Shown: piece by piece, positions 1 to 9,083 of the stretch
Layout of the letters: each line of letters opens with the position of its first letter
How positions within the stretch are numbered: position 1 is the stretch's first letter
Source: an uncultured Amphritea sp.
GTDB lineage: Bacteria > Pseudomonadota > Gammaproteobacteria > Pseudomonadales > Balneatricaceae
DNA length: 64,000 bases
NCBI RefSeq assembly: GCF_937127095.1
Contig: NZ_CAKZLP010000019.1
Coordinates: forward strand, 124,001 to 188,000
Direction of reading: 5' to 3'
The notes under the pieces: generated by a model
Told to the model about the DNA's origin: nothing
Database searches by the model: none
What the model saw: only the letters and a program-made list of their open reading frames with translations
Made by a program: the position numbers and the translations under genes

Positions 1-964
1 GCAGCAGGTTGAGTAACGCATTGCCTGCTTTGCCGGTGCGGTGTCGGGCTTTCATCTCCAGAAAACGGCCTATCAGCAGGAAGAAGGTAAACATGCTGAC
101 TGAGTCATAGTAAACCTCGCCGCTGGACGTTACCGTGGCCCAGATGCTGGCAATATAGGCACCACCAATGGCGATGGAAACCGGTACGTCCATGGTCAGA
201 TGACGGGTGCGCAGGTCACGCAGTGCCGCCTGAAAAAAAGGTCTGGAAGCGTAAAATACTACCGGCGTGGCTAACACCAGGCTGGCCCAGCGAATAAAGT
301 TCTCATAATCGGCTTCGAGGCTTGCTCCGGCACCGGTATAGAGTGCAACGGCGAGCATCATAATCTGCATAGTAAAGACCCCGGCGATGCCCAGCCTGCG
401 CATCGCTCGTTTGGTCTCTTGTTCTAGCAGTTGTTCCTCTTTATCAGGGTGGTAAGGATGACCCTGATAGCCGATGCTGTGCATCGCGAAAAAAATTTCG
501 CTTAGTTTAATCGTTTCATCATCCCACTGCACGCGGGCACGGTGATTGGTCAGGTTAACGCTGGCAACGATAACGCCATCAAGTGAGCTGATGTGATGTT
601 CCAGCAGCCAGACACAGGCTGCACAAGTAATGCCTTCGATGACCAGTGTCGCCTGCCTGGTACCGTCAGGCAGATCAGCCACAAAGTGTTTCTGGACACT
701 GCTGTGATCATATAGCTCGAACTCAGCCTGAAGCTGTTCACTGGCACTGAGCGATTCAGGAGAGGTCGCCTCGACAGTGCGATGCTTGTAGTAGTTTTCC
801 AGGCCTCCGTCAGCGATTACCTGAGCCACCGCCTGGCAGCCTGGGCAGCACATTCGGCGAGGTTCACCTGCAATAACGGTAAAAAACTGGCTGTGATTGG
901 GGATGTCGAGGCCACAATGATAGCAGCCCTGACGTTTGTGCAGATTACCTTCAGCGGCATTCAT
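1..964 (-). CDS. ccoI: CcoI/FixI copper-translocating P-type ATPase (partial, N-terminal part)
   Basis: This encodes a heavy-metal P1-type ATPase that moves copper for assembly of the cbb3 oxidase. It starts at the ATG at 964-962 and stays open to the window edge, giving about 321 residues; the phosphorylation and ATP-binding domains lie outside. Visible features are an N-terminal cysteine-rich region (CxxC at residues 14-17 and CCPGC near 39-43), a heavy-metal-associated domain with GITCAAC (Cys114, Cys117), and the first membrane helices from about residue 150. This N-terminal cysteine module before the metal-binding domain is typical of FixI/CcoI. The start lies 6 bases after the ccoH stop, in one ccoGHI unit. 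Function is assigned by family and context. Confidence 0.93.
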   Translation of the reverse strand, partial: MNAAEGNLHKRQGCYHCGLDIPNHSQFFTVIAGEPRRMCCPGCQAVAQVIADGGLENYYKHRTVEATSPESLSASEQLQAEFELYDHSSVQKHFVADLPDGTRQATLVIEGITCAACVWLLEHHISSLDGVIVASVNLTNHRARVQWDDETIKLSEIFFAMHSIGYQGHPYHPDKEEQLLEQETKRAMRRLGIAGVFTMQIMMLAVALYTGAGASLEADYENFIRWASLVLATPVVFYASRPFFQAALRDLRTRHLTMDVPVSIAIGGAYIASIWATVTSSGEVYYDSVSMFTFFLLIGRFLEMKARHRTGKAGNALLNLL

Positions 965-970
965 GACGGG

Positions 971-1477
971 TTACTGGTTACCAAATGTAAAGCTTTGCTG
1001 ATCGTAAGGAGGTTCAACTTCTTCGATTAACTGCCATTTTTTATCATCCGGGCTGATGATCAGTTTTCGATTGCCATTGAGAGACGTTTGCAACTCACCT
1101 ACATAGTGTCCGGGCCTCAGCTGACGCAGCGTTGTGGTTACATCCAGACTGGCTTTAGTTGGGTGTCCGATGGTGAGATTCAGTTGTTCCGGAAGCGGTT
1201 CGTCTTTGCTGCTCAGGAGTGCAAAGTTGATATCGCTAGTGACCGTGTCAAAGCGCAACGTGCCGCTCATACCCAGTTGAACTGCAACCTCTTGTAGCTG
1301 GTTGTCTTCGTGAAATGCCCTGGCGCGCTTGGTATATTCCTCAAGTACTACACCATCATTAGTGACTATTGATGCTGTGATGTAAACAGTAGAGTAGAGG
1401 ACGGTGGCGATGAGTGGGGCGATAATAAACCATAGCCAGGGCTGCTTATACCAGGGGGCGATTTGTTGGTCAGTCAT
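971..1477 (-). CDS. ccoH: FixH/CcoH family cbb3 oxidase assembly protein
   Basis: The product (168 aa) has one N-terminal membrane helix at about residues 15-38, followed by a periplasmic FixH-like domain. FixH/CcoH proteins are small membrane factors needed for assembly or stability of the cbb3-type cytochrome oxidase; their exact biochemical role is unsettled. Overall sequence is only moderately conserved in this family, so the call relies on length, topology and position between ccoG and ccoI. The next gene, ccoI, starts 6 bases after this stop, which implies translational coupling. Confidence 0.88.
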   Translation of the reverse strand: MTDQQIAPWYKQPWLWFIIAPLIATVLYSTVYITASIVTNDGVVLEEYTKRARAFHEDNQLQEVAVQLGMSGTLRFDTVTSDINFALLSSKDEPLPEQLNLTIGHPTKASLDVTTTLRQLRPGHYVGELQTSLNGNRKLIISPDDKKWQLIEEVEPPYDQQSFTFGNQ

Positions 1478-1562
1478 ATGTTTCCTTAAAAAAGAAATAG
1501 CTGCACGGAGGTAAATCCGGCAGCTATTCTAACTCAGTCGACTGGGGGAGGGTAGGCTTTGC

Positions 1563-2978
1563 TTACCGCTTTACCGGTCCGATAAAGCGGTTTTCTTCCT
1601 CAACCAGAATACTCTCATCATCCAGAGCCTGAACGCGGAACATAATGTCGTAGTTCGGGCGTTCAAGATAGCGTGGATCTGCCTGGAGACTGATTGGGTG
1701 ATCCAATAGTTCTCCTGAGCGAATCACTACTTCACTGTCTCCTGACATGGTGATGCCTTCAACTCCTGAAATCTCAATGCTGAAACGGTGATCAACCTGA
1801 GACTTGTTAGCAAGCTTGAGAGTATAAACGTTTTCGATCATGCCGTTCGACGCTTCAACATAAAGTTGACCGCGGTCACGAATAATGTCAACTTCCAGCG
1901 GAACCCGGTTATACAGGGTAACGCTAAACGCGATGAACATTGCACAGATCGCGACGAAATAGCCGATCAGTCGTGGCCGGAGAATATGCGTTTCTCCCCC
2001 ATTTAGTGCATGTTCGGTAGTGTAGCGAACCAGGCCGCGTTCATAGCCCATGCGGTCCATAATATCGTCACAGACGTCGACACAGGCACCGCAGGCAACA
2101 CACTCATATTGAAGACCGTCACGGATATCGATACCGACAGGGCAAACATGAACGCAGTTATCACAGTCGATACAGTCGCCCAGACCTTCCGCTTTGTAAT
2201 CAGTCCCTTTTTTCCGTTTTCCACGGTTTTCACCGCGGATATTGTCGTAAGAGATGATCAGAGTGTCCTGGTCAAACATAACGCTCTGGAAGCGGGCGTA
2301 TGGACACATATAGATACACACCTGTTCACGCATCCATCCAGCATTGGCATACGTTGCCACTGTCAGAAAGCCGAGCCACCAGGTTTCCCATGGGCCCAGA
2401 TTCCAGGAGAGCACCGCGGGGGTTAGTTCGCGGATTGGGGTGAAATAACCGACAAATGCAATAGCAGATGCGGCAGCGATAATTAGCCATATAGCGTGCT
2501 TAGCTGTTTTGCGGACGATTTTTTCACCGCTCCAGCCCATTTTGTCCATGCGCATTCTTTGGTTGCGATCACCCTCTGTTACCCGTTCAGCCCAGATGAA
2601 GAACCAGGTCCAGACGAACTGAGGGCAGGCATAACCACACCACAGGCGACCGGCAAATACGGTGACAAAGAATAGAGTGAACGCAAGAATGATCAGCAGC
2701 CAGGAAAGTAGCATGAAATCCTGGGGCCAGAAAGTAAAACCAAATATATGGAATTGTCGGCTTGGCAGGTCAAATAAAACAGCCTGTTGACCGTTCCATT
2801 GAATCCAGGAGAAACCGTAAAACATCACCAGCATCATAAAGCCGGAGATTGTGCGGAAGTTCTTAAAGAACCCTTTGTAGTACTTTACATAGATATGTTC
2901 ACGCTTGGCATAAAGATCGAAGTTCTCATCACCTTTATTGCCTTTTGGAGTTACGTCCTTTACTGGTATTTGATTCAT
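1563..2978 (-). CDS. ccoG: CcoG/RdxA/FixG cbb3 oxidase accessory iron-sulfur membrane protein
   Basis: CcoG (471 aa) is a membrane ferredoxin-like protein, thought to reduce copper for delivery to the cbb3 active site. The sequence shows several N-terminal membrane helices, the CGYACP motif near residue 114, CIYMCPY near 227, and two ferredoxin-type clusters (CIDCDNCVHVCP and CVACGACVDVC, about residues 270-305). A final membrane helix precedes a periplasmic Ig-like C-terminal domain (about 340-471). I chose the ATG at 2978 because GAGGA lies 5-9 bases upstream; an in-frame start 18 bases earlier has no such site. It heads the ccoGHI unit and is separated from ccoNOQP by a strong terminator. 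Confidence 0.95.
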   Translation of the reverse strand: MNQIPVKDVTPKGNKGDENFDLYAKREHIYVKYYKGFFKNFRTISGFMMLVMFYGFSWIQWNGQQAVLFDLPSRQFHIFGFTFWPQDFMLLSWLLIILAFTLFFVTVFAGRLWCGYACPQFVWTWFFIWAERVTEGDRNQRMRMDKMGWSGEKIVRKTAKHAIWLIIAAASAIAFVGYFTPIRELTPAVLSWNLGPWETWWLGFLTVATYANAGWMREQVCIYMCPYARFQSVMFDQDTLIISYDNIRGENRGKRKKGTDYKAEGLGDCIDCDNCVHVCPVGIDIRDGLQYECVACGACVDVCDDIMDRMGYERGLVRYTTEHALNGGETHILRPRLIGYFVAICAMFIAFSVTLYNRVPLEVDIIRDRGQLYVEASNGMIENVYTLKLANKSQVDHRFSIEISGVEGITMSGDSEVVIRSGELLDHPISLQADPRYLERPNYDIMFRVQALDDESILVEEENRFIGPVKR

Positions 2979-3092
2979 ACCATTCCTCACCATCAAGTAG
3001 TCGAAATACCAACACCAAAACCATCATGTAAAAGGTCTATTAGTGAATTTGAATATTATACGCGGTTTGATGCAGTAGTTAAGCGGCGGTAC

Positions 3093-3132
3093 AAAAAAAG
3101 GCGATATGATTTTCATCATATCGCCTTTTTTA
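3093..3132. terminator. Bidirectional rho-independent terminator after ccoNOQP
   Basis: A perfect hairpin has its arms at 3093-3110 and 3115-3132 with a TTTC loop. Because it has an A-run on the left and a T-run on the right, it can work on both strands. On the minus strand it sits just after the ccoP stop, so it should end the ccoNOQP transcript and give ccoGHI its own promoter between about 2990 and 3090. Confidence 0.9.
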
Positions 3133-3144
3133 TTGATCTGAACC

Positions 3145-4029
3145 TTACTTGTTAGAAAGGCTGTACACGTAGGCGGTGATCAGGGTGATCTTGTCATCGC
3201 TTAGCAGATCTTTATGTGCTGGCATAACACCGTTACGACCCGCACGGATTGTGTGGCTTATCTGCGCGAAAGAACCACCATACAGCCAGGTGTTGTCGGT
3301 CAGGTTAGCCGCACCCAGTGCCTGCATCCCTTTACCGTCAGCACCGTGACAAGCAGTACACAGAGCCTGAAACTGTTGCTGGCCGCGAGCAGCCATCTCA
3401 GCGTCGTGCTCAGCGCCGCTCAGTGACAATACATAGCTTGCCACATCACGTACACCTTCTTCGCCCAGTACCGGACCCCAGGCTGGCATAGCACCCTGAC
3501 GACCATTGGTGATTGACTGCTTGATAGTGGCAGGTGCGCCACCATACAGCCAGTCACCGTCGGTCAGGTTAGGGAAGCCATAGGCGCCTGCACCGGTTGC
3601 GCCGTGACACAGTGAGCAGTTGTTTGCAAACATGCGCTGACCGATTTTCAGGCCGTCAGGCTGGTTCTGCAGATCTTCAACAGACATCGCTGCGTATTTT
3701 GCAAATACAGGTTTGTACACCTCTTCGGCGTGTGCCATCTCTTCTTCATACTGACCTACAGAAGACCAGCCGTAAAAGCCTTTTACGTTAGCCAGACCGT
3801 AGAGTCCGAGATAGGCAATACCAAAGATAACGGTAGCCACAAACATCTGAAACCACCAACCCGGAAGAGGGTTGTCATACTCTTCGATACCATCAAAAGA
3901 ATGTCCCAGAGTTTCCTCTGTCGCTTCCTTGTGTGGTTCGCTCTTACGCGTGGCAAGCAGTAACCAGGTACAACCCAGAATAACTGCCAGGGTAATTGCC
4001 CATACCCATGCGTTCCAAAAAGCACTCAT
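3145..4029 (-). CDS. ccoP: Cytochrome cbb3 oxidase diheme subunit CcoP
   Basis: CcoP (294 aa) is the diheme cytochrome c subunit that passes electrons to the CcoN/CcoO core. It has two N-terminal hydrophobic segments (about residues 8-26 and 60-80) and two periplasmic c-type heme sites: CSLCH at 138-142 and CTACH at 224-228. Later methionines in MPAWG and MPAH contexts are candidate axial ligands. Its start overlaps the ccoQ stop by 4 bases (ATGA), so the two are translationally coupled. Length is normal for gammaproteobacterial CcoP. Confidence 0.97.
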   Translation of the reverse strand: MSAFWNAWVWAITLAVILGCTWLLLATRKSEPHKEATEETLGHSFDGIEEYDNPLPGWWFQMFVATVIFGIAYLGLYGLANVKGFYGWSSVGQYEEEMAHAEEVYKPVFAKYAAMSVEDLQNQPDGLKIGQRMFANNCSLCHGATGAGAYGFPNLTDGDWLYGGAPATIKQSITNGRQGAMPAWGPVLGEEGVRDVASYVLSLSGAEHDAEMAARGQQQFQALCTACHGADGKGMQALGAANLTDNTWLYGGSFAQISHTIRAGRNGVMPAHKDLLSDDKITLITAYVYSLSNK

Positions 4030-4229
4030 CTTTCATTTCTCCCGCTATTGGTCATATCAGCACTTGCAGAGTCTTCACCGGCAGGTTTTTCATCCTCGTC
4101 GGCGAAAGGTAGTTGTGATGCGTCTTCAAACCTTTTTCGGTTACCCGGTAATAACACCCAGATAAACAGTCCGATAAAAGTGATTATCATCACTGCTGGC
4201 AGATAGGGACCATAAACTTCGTAGCTCAC
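4026..4229 (-). CDS. ccoQ: Cytochrome cbb3 oxidase small subunit CcoQ
   Basis: CcoQ (67 aa) is a single-helix membrane protein that stabilises the cbb3 complex. A hydrophobic helix runs from about residue 8 to 28 and is followed by a short charged, acidic tail. It lies 5 bases after the ccoO stop and overlaps ccoP by 4 bases. The small size, single helix and fixed place in the ccoNOQP order make the call firm although the sequence is too short for strong motifs. Confidence 0.93.
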   Translation of the reverse strand: MSYEVYGPYLPAVMIITFIGLFIWVLLPGNRKRFEDASQLPFADEDEKPAGEDSASADMTNSGRNER

Positions 4230-4234
4230 TCGAA

Positions 4235-4855
4235 TTACCGCTTGTTGGTATATTGAGAGTGGGTTTTACCAAGTGCTTGTAGGTATGAAACCAGGGCGTC
4301 AATTTCTGCCTTGCCTTCTACCTGCTCGCGAGCCTTACTGGTTTCTTCCTCGGTGTATGGAACACCCAGTTTAGCCAGCACTTGCATCTTGGCAGCCGTA
4401 TCCGCACCAGACAGTTTGTTTTCAAACAGCCATGGGTAAGCGGGCATCTTGGACTCCGGTACTACATCACGCGGGTTGTAAAGGTGCGCGCGGTGCCAGT
4501 CATTACTGTAACGTCCACCTACACGGGCCAGATCAGGACCGGTACGTTTTGAACCCCACAGGAACGGATGTTCCCATACAAATTCATTGGCAGTTGAGTA
4601 GTGACCGTAACGCTCAGTTTCTGCACGGAAAGGACGGATCTGCTGAGAGTGGCATACATAGCAACCCTCGCGGATGTAGATATCCCGGCCTTCCAGTTCC
4701 AGTGGAGTATAGGTACGCAGACCTTCAATCGGCTTAGTAGTCGAATTGGCGAAGAACAGAGGTACGATTTCAGCCAGACCACCGCCACTGATTACCAGGA
4801 TAATCAGCAGGATCATCAGGCCAATGTTCTTTTCAATCGTTTCATGTTTGATCAT
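4235..4855 (-). CDS. ccoO: Cytochrome cbb3 oxidase monoheme subunit CcoO
   Basis: CcoO (206 aa) is the membrane-anchored monoheme cytochrome c of the cbb3 oxidase. An N-terminal membrane anchor spans about residues 11-35. The heme-binding motif CYVCH is at residues 65-69, followed by the conserved [10 protein letters not shown] segment. A C-terminal helical region carries the remaining cytochrome fold. It follows ccoN by 18 bases in the same operon. Confidence 0.97.
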   Translation of the reverse strand: MIKHETIEKNIGLMILLIILVISGGGLAEIVPLFFANSTTKPIEGLRTYTPLELEGRDIYIREGCYVCHSQQIRPFRAETERYGHYSTANEFVWEHPFLWGSKRTGPDLARVGGRYSNDWHRAHLYNPRDVVPESKMPAYPWLFENKLSGADTAAKMQVLAKLGVPYTEEETSKAREQVEGKAEIDALVSYLQALGKTHSQYTNKR

Positions 4856-4873
4856 TTTCTATGCTCCTATCCC

Positions 4874-6304
4874 TTAAGCTGTCTGCGCAGACGCATCAGC
4901 TGCAGGAGCTGTGCTGTCTTTACGGACAGTCTGCCATACGTTGTATGCCATCAGGAACATGCCGGTCAGGAAGAATAAACCACCCAGGGCACGTACGAAG
5001 AAGCCCCAGTGACCTGCTTCAAGAGCTTCAACGAAGCTGTAAGTCAGGGTGCCGTCTTCGTTAACTGCACGCCACATCAGACCTTGAAGAATACCGTTAA
5101 CCCACATAGAGCAGATGTACAGAACAGTACCGATAGTAGCCAGCCAGAAATGGGTGTTGATCAGACCAACACTTGCCATCTGTGCTTTACCCCAGAGTTT
5201 AGGGATCATGTGGTAAACAGCACCGATAGAGATCATCGCAACCCAGCCCAGAGCGCCCGCATGTACGTGACCGATAGTCCAGTCAGTGTAATGGGACAGC
5301 GCGTTTACAGTCTTGATAGACATCATCGGGCCTTCGAAGGTAGACATACCATAGAAAGACAGAGAAACCACCAGGAAACGCAGTACAGGGTCAGTACGCA
5401 GCTTATGCCAAGCACCAGACAGAGTCATCATACCGTTGATCATACCACCCCATGATGGAGCCAGCAGGATCAGGGACATAACCATACCCAGCGTCTGAGC
5501 GAAGTCAGGCAGGGCAGTGTAGTGCAGGTGATGACCACCAGCCCACATATAGGTTGCGATCAGAGCCCAGAAGTGTACTACAGACAGACGGTAAGAGTAG
5601 ATTGGACGCTCAGCCTGCTTCGGTACGAAGTAGTACATCATGCCCAGGAAGCCTGCAGTCAGGAAGAAACCTACCGCGTTGTGGCCATACCACCACTGAA
5701 CCATGGCATCAACCGCACCTGGATATACAGAGTAGGACTTGAACAGAGAAACAGGCATTGCTGCACTGTTAACAATGTGCAGTACTGCAACTGTCAGAAT
5801 GAATGCCATGTAGAACCAGTTACCCACGTAGATGTGAGATGTTTTACGCATCTTCACAGTACCCAGGAACACGATAGCGTAGGCAACCCAGACCACAGTG
5901 ATCAGAAGATCAATAGGCCATTCCAGCTCGGCATACTCTTTAGACTGAGTTAAGCCAAGTGGCAGGGTGATCGCTGCACTCAGAATAACCAGCTGCCAGC
6001 CCCAGAAAGTAAAGGCGGCCAGTTTGTCAGAGATCAGGCGGGTTTGGCTCGTACGCTGTACGACGTAGTAAGAGGTTGCGAACAGTGCGCAGCCTCCGAA
6101 TGCAAAGATAACTGCGTTGGTGTGCAACGGACGCAAGCGACCGTAAGTCAACCAGGCAGTATCAAAGTTTAGTGCAGGCCATACTAATTGGGATGCGATT
6201 AACACGCCCACGGCCATTCCGACGATTCCCCATACCACTGTCATGATGGCGAATTGACGCACCACCTTGTAATTGTAGGTTGGGTGTTCAGCTGCTGTGC
6301 TCAT
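4874..6304 (-). CDS. ccoN: Cytochrome cbb3 oxidase catalytic subunit CcoN
   Basis: CcoN (476 aa) is the heme-copper oxidase subunit I that reduces oxygen with high affinity and pumps protons. It is an all-helical membrane protein of about twelve segments. Conserved histidine sites are visible: [14 protein letters not shown] near residue 60 (low-spin heme b), [11 protein letters not shown] near 210 and [11 protein letters not shown] near 260 (heme b3/CuB ligands), and [12 protein letters not shown] near 350. It is the first gene of ccoNOQP. Two FNR/ANR boxes lie upstream (6571-6584 and 6617-6630), which fits induction under low oxygen. Confidence 0.98.
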   Translation of the reverse strand: MSTAAEHPTYNYKVVRQFAIMTVVWGIVGMAVGVLIASQLVWPALNFDTAWLTYGRLRPLHTNAVIFAFGGCALFATSYYVVQRTSQTRLISDKLAAFTFWGWQLVILSAAITLPLGLTQSKEYAELEWPIDLLITVVWVAYAIVFLGTVKMRKTSHIYVGNWFYMAFILTVAVLHIVNSAAMPVSLFKSYSVYPGAVDAMVQWWYGHNAVGFFLTAGFLGMMYYFVPKQAERPIYSYRLSVVHFWALIATYMWAGGHHLHYTALPDFAQTLGMVMSLILLAPSWGGMINGMMTLSGAWHKLRTDPVLRFLVVSLSFYGMSTFEGPMMSIKTVNALSHYTDWTIGHVHAGALGWVAMISIGAVYHMIPKLWGKAQMASVGLINTHFWLATIGTVLYICSMWVNGILQGLMWRAVNEDGTLTYSFVEALEAGHWGFFVRALGGLFFLTGMFLMAYNVWQTVRKDSTAPAADASAQTA

Positions 6305-6570
6305 ATCAGGCTCTCATCAACAAGCTATTAGAAAGGTTTAGAAAGTAAATTTCCGCTGGCTATTATGTGGAAACAACGCCCACATTTCAATGCGTCAACG
6401 GTATTAGTTGCGACATAGTGCCGCAGTGCGAAATTGAAAAATCTCACACTTTTAAAATTTAATCTTGTTTGTGTTTTTTTTTAAGATATTGATTTATATT
6501 GGTTTTATGTGTTGTTTGTTTTTTGAATATGAATTCTTAAACTGGCCTTTAGTGCTGTTTTTGGCAAAGG

Positions 6571-6584
6571 TTGACGCAGATCAA
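6571..6584. promoter_or_regulatory. FNR/ANR box (left copy)
   Basis: TTGAC-GCAG-ATCAA matches the FNR/ANR consensus TTGAT-N4-ATCAA at nine of ten defined positions. It lies 267 bases upstream of ccoN. FNR/ANR control of ccoNOQP is well known in gammaproteobacteria. Confidence 0.8.
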
Positions 6585-6616
6585 GCCAGTATCAAAAGTT
6601 ACTAATTTCTCTTTTG

Positions 6617-6630
6617 TTGATGTGGATCAA
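6617..6630. promoter_or_regulatory. FNR/ANR box (right copy, perfect)
   Basis: TTGAT-GTGG-ATCAA is a perfect FNR/ANR palindrome. Its centre is 46 bases from the left box. It is only about 49 bases upstream of the rightward hydrolase ATG at 6679, so it could affect that gene as well as ccoN. Confidence 0.85.
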
Positions 6631-6678
6631 GCGGATTTTGACGCATAATCAGTCGCATTTGTGATTAGGAGGGTAACA

Positions 6679-7287
6679 ATGATCGTTCAAGGCAGGGCAG
6701 ATAAGGGGCGTATTTTGCTGGCCCATGGCGCCGGTGCGCCGATGGATAGCTTATTTATGAGTCAGATTGCCAGTGGGCTTGCGGCTGGCGGGGTTGAGGT
6801 TATCAGGTTTGAGTTTCCATACATGCAAAAGCGCAGGTCTGACGGGAAAAAGCGTCCACCAGACCGCCAACCCCGGCTGCTTGAATATTTTGCTCAGCTG
6901 ATTGAGCAGTTTGATGATGGACAACCGCTCTGGCTGGCCGGGAAGTCAATGGGTGGACGCATGGCGACAATGCTGACAGAGCATCCTGCTGTAACCGGGT
7001 GTTTAGTCTATGGCTATCCTTTCTATGCTGCAGGGAAGCAGGATCTCCCCAGAATTGAACATCTTCTTTGTGTCGCTAAGCCAGTGCATATATTTCAGGG
7101 AACCCGCGATGTTATGGGGCGAAAAGAGGTGGTTGAGAGGTACAGGCTTGCCCCATCTGTTCAGCTCCACTGGCTTGAGGATGGTGATCATGATCTCAAG
7201 CCCAGGAAAATATCCGGAATTACTCAGGACGAACATGTCTCCGATGCAGTAGAATCCTCACTCAAAATCATTAACCCCTATCAGTGA
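6679..7287 (+). CDS. Alpha/beta hydrolase-fold protein (KANL3/Tex30-like)
   Basis: The product (202 aa) resembles bacterial alpha/beta hydrolases of the KANL3/Tex30 or dienelactone-hydrolase-like type. Visible elements are LLAHGAGAPMDS near residues 13-25 (oxyanion strand), the nucleophile elbow GKSMGGRMA near 90, an Asp in the QGTRDVMG stretch near 142, and the catalytic-type His in GDHDLKP near 170. The substrate is unknown. The ATG at 6679 is preceded by AGGAGGG at 6667-6673. Its TGA stop lies inside the ribosome-binding region of rlmM, so the two are probably co-transcribed. A perfect FNR box lies just upstream. Confidence 0.8.
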   Translation: MIVQGRADKGRILLAHGAGAPMDSLFMSQIASGLAAGGVEVIRFEFPYMQKRRSDGKKRPPDRQPRLLEYFAQLIEQFDDGQPLWLAGKSMGGRMATMLTEHPAVTGCLVYGYPFYAAGKQDLPRIEHLLCVAKPVHIFQGTRDVMGRKEVVERYRLAPSVQLHWLEDGDHDLKPRKISGITQDEHVSDAVESSLKIINPYQ

Positions 7288-7298
7288 GGTACTGCCCT

Positions 7299-8363
7299 GT
7301 GAATCACCTTTTACTCTATTGTCGTCCCGGCTTTGAAAAAGAGTGTGCGGCCGAAGTACGTGAGTTGTGTGAGCAACAGGGTATCTATGGTTATTGTAAA
7401 CTTGAAGAAAACAGCGGCTATGCTCTGTTTGTCAGTCACCAGCCGGACGGGGCCTCTCTGGCCGTGGAGAAGCTGCAGTTTCATGATCTTGTCTTTGTTC
7501 GCCAGTGGGTTGCTTGTCTGCCAATAGTTGAGGGTATTGATACTGAAGACCGGATTGGCTCGCTGATTGAACATGTTAGCGGATTACCTGAGTGTTGTGA
7601 GTTATGGGTTGAGCCTGCTGATACGACGGAAGGTCGTGAAATGCAGCGATTCTGTAATAGCTTCGGCTCAGCGTTCAGTCAGGTGTTGCGAAAAAAAGGT
7701 ATTCTGCAACGAAAAGCGGCTTGCAGACTGCATATTTTCGCCCTCACGGGTAGTTGTTTTTATATTGGCTATGCACCGGTCGTTAACTCTGCTCCCTGGC
7801 CGATGGGCATTATGCGGCTGAAATTTCCCAATCAGTCCCCCAGTCGCTCGACTTTGAAACTTGAAGAGGCGTGGCACTGGTTTATTCCTGAAAATCAGTG
7901 GCATCAGTATATTAGCAGTGGCAAACGTGCGGTTGATCTGGGTGCGGCGCCAGGCGGGTGGACCTGGCAGCTGGTAAATCAGAATATGTTTGTCACGGCG
8001 ATTGATAACGGTCCGATGGCAGAGTCGCTGATGGAGACCGGGCAGGTGAAACATCTGACCGAAGATGCCTTCACTTATCAACCGCATAAGGCTGTTGACT
8101 GGATGGTCTGCGATATCGTTGATAAACCGACCCGGGTGATAAAGCTGATGACGCAGTGGCTGGTTAACGGTTGGTGTCGTGAAACAATTTTCAACCTTAA
8201 GTTGCCGATGAAGCAGCGTTATCCAGAGGTGAAAAGCTGTCTGGATTATCTGCAAAATGCGTTAAATGATGCGGGTGTCCGTTATTCTATAGCGGCTAAA
8301 CACCTTTATCATGACCGTGAAGAGATTACCGTGCATGTGAGACTGCTGGATTATCATGGATAG
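7299..8363 (+). CDS. rlmM: 23S rRNA (cytidine-2498 2'-O) methyltransferase RlmM
   Basis: RlmM (354 aa) methylates the 2'-OH of C2498 of 23S rRNA using S-adenosylmethionine. The N-terminal part (about 1-90) carries the LLYCRPGFEKECAAEV start typical of the family and a THUMP-like region. The C-terminal Rossmann-fold methyltransferase shows VDLGAAPGGWTWQLV (SAM-binding motif I, near 212) and later LVNGWCRETIFNLKLPMK and LYHDREEITVHVR, all close to the Escherichia coli protein. I chose the GTG at 7299 because GAGGT at 7286-7290 is well placed and the resulting N-terminus matches the family. An in-frame GTG at 7284 is less likely. Confidence 0.96.
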   Translation: MNHLLLYCRPGFEKECAAEVRELCEQQGIYGYCKLEENSGYALFVSHQPDGASLAVEKLQFHDLVFVRQWVACLPIVEGIDTEDRIGSLIEHVSGLPECCELWVEPADTTEGREMQRFCNSFGSAFSQVLRKKGILQRKAACRLHIFALTGSCFYIGYAPVVNSAPWPMGIMRLKFPNQSPSRSTLKLEEAWHWFIPENQWHQYISSGKRAVDLGAAPGGWTWQLVNQNMFVTAIDNGPMAESLMETGQVKHLTEDAFTYQPHKAVDWMVCDIVDKPTRVIKLMTQWLVNGWCRETIFNLKLPMKQRYPEVKSCLDYLQNALNDAGVRYSIAAKHLYHDREEITVHVRLLDYHG

Positions 8364-8407
8364 CAGGCATCTTTGATGCTGGCTGTACTCGGGTGTGAGT
8401 GTGACGG

Positions 8408-8689
8408 TTAATGTTCCAGAACGGTAATCTTTTCGTCTGTTTCCAGCATTGGCATGATCGCTTCCATAATCTGCCGTCTCTCTTCAGATGCGTGCCAGCG
8501 CTGCCAGTCCTGAATCGAACGAAAGGTTGCCATGACCACCCGGTGGTTGGCATCATGACTGTTCTTAAGGGACTCGCCTGAGATAAAACCATGGGCCTGC
8601 ATTGCAAGTTGCAGAGTATTGCGTGCAGCTTTCTCGTAGTGCTCTGCCAGATCGTCGGCAATATGGCGCTCTATCAGTACTCGAATCAT
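8408..8689 (-). CDS. Antibiotic biosynthesis monooxygenase (ABM)-fold family protein
   Basis: This 93-residue protein looks like a ferredoxin-like alpha/beta-barrel ABM domain: VLIERHIADDL at the start, a central GFISGESL segment, and a VMATFRSIQDWQRWHASEERRQI stretch typical of the family's second half. Members include quinol monooxygenases, heme-degrading enzymes and proteins of unknown role, so no reaction is claimed. A GGAGAAG ribosome-binding site precedes the ATG. It is transcribed alone, convergent with rlmM. Confidence 0.75.
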   Translation of the reverse strand: MIRVLIERHIADDLAEHYEKAARNTLQLAMQAHGFISGESLKNSHDANHRVVMATFRSIQDWQRWHASEERRQIMEAIMPMLETDEKITVLEH

Positions 8690-8843
8690 TTTTCTTCTCC
8701 GTTAACTGAATAAATTTATTTTCATTTATTTCAATATAATAGCACTGTTGAAGCGGGTAAAATGCTATCAGATAAAAAGATGGGTTTTTCTATACCTCTG
8801 AATTTGCGACAATATGTCTCCCGATGAAGTTGAGGTGGAGTTG

Positions 8844-9083
8844 ATGGTTGAAGTTAAAGCGGATCAGGTAATGGATGCAACAGGTCTGTTCTGTCCTGAG
8901 CCGGTAATGCTGTTGCACAACAGAGTGCGGGAAATGGCGATTGGTGAGGTGTTGCAGTTGACCGCAACCGATCCATCAACTCAGCGTGATGTACCAAAAT
9001 TCTGTACTTTTCTGGGACATGAACTGATTGACCAGAAAGTGGAAGATGATCGTTTTTTTTACCTGATCCGTAAAGGGGAGTAG
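8844..9083 (+). CDS. tusA: TusA-family sulfur carrier / sulfurtransferase
   Basis: TusA-type proteins accept persulfide sulfur from a cysteine desulfurase and pass it on for tRNA 2-thiouridine and other uses. The protein (79 aa) has the family hallmark DATGLFCPEPVMLL with active Cys17 in the CPxP motif, and the usual short beta-alpha-beta-alpha-beta-beta length. I chose the ATG at 8844, which has GAGG eight bases upstream; an in-frame ATG 30 bases earlier lacks a ribosome-binding site. Other TusA-like paralogues (YedF/YeeD type) cannot be fully excluded. A strong terminator begins inside its 3' end. Confidence 0.88.
   Translation: MVEVKADQVMDATGLFCPEPVMLLHNRVREMAIGEVLQLTATDPSTQRDVPKFCTFLGHELIDQKVEDDRFFYLIRKGE

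Larger units (their letters stand above)
6305..6678. other. Divergent intergenic region between ccoN and an alpha/beta hydrolase gene
   Basis: This 374-base region holds no convincing gene. Its middle (about 6430-6540) is very AT-rich with long T-runs. The right part carries two FNR-type boxes. A possible leftward minus 10 lies in the AT-rich segment near 6532-6540, about 41 bases from the centre of the left box, which would suit activation of ccoN and give it a long (over 200-base) leader. The promoter assignment is inference. Confidence 0.6.

Noticed and set aside
2787..3155. 122-codon rightward frame over the ccoG start and terminator
   Set aside because: It runs through a strong terminator and the opposite-strand ccoG start, and its composition is not protein-like.
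8351..8380. Terminator after rlmM
   Set aside because: A weak hairpin (AGCAGGCATC/GATGCTGGCT) exists but has a mismatch and no T-run.
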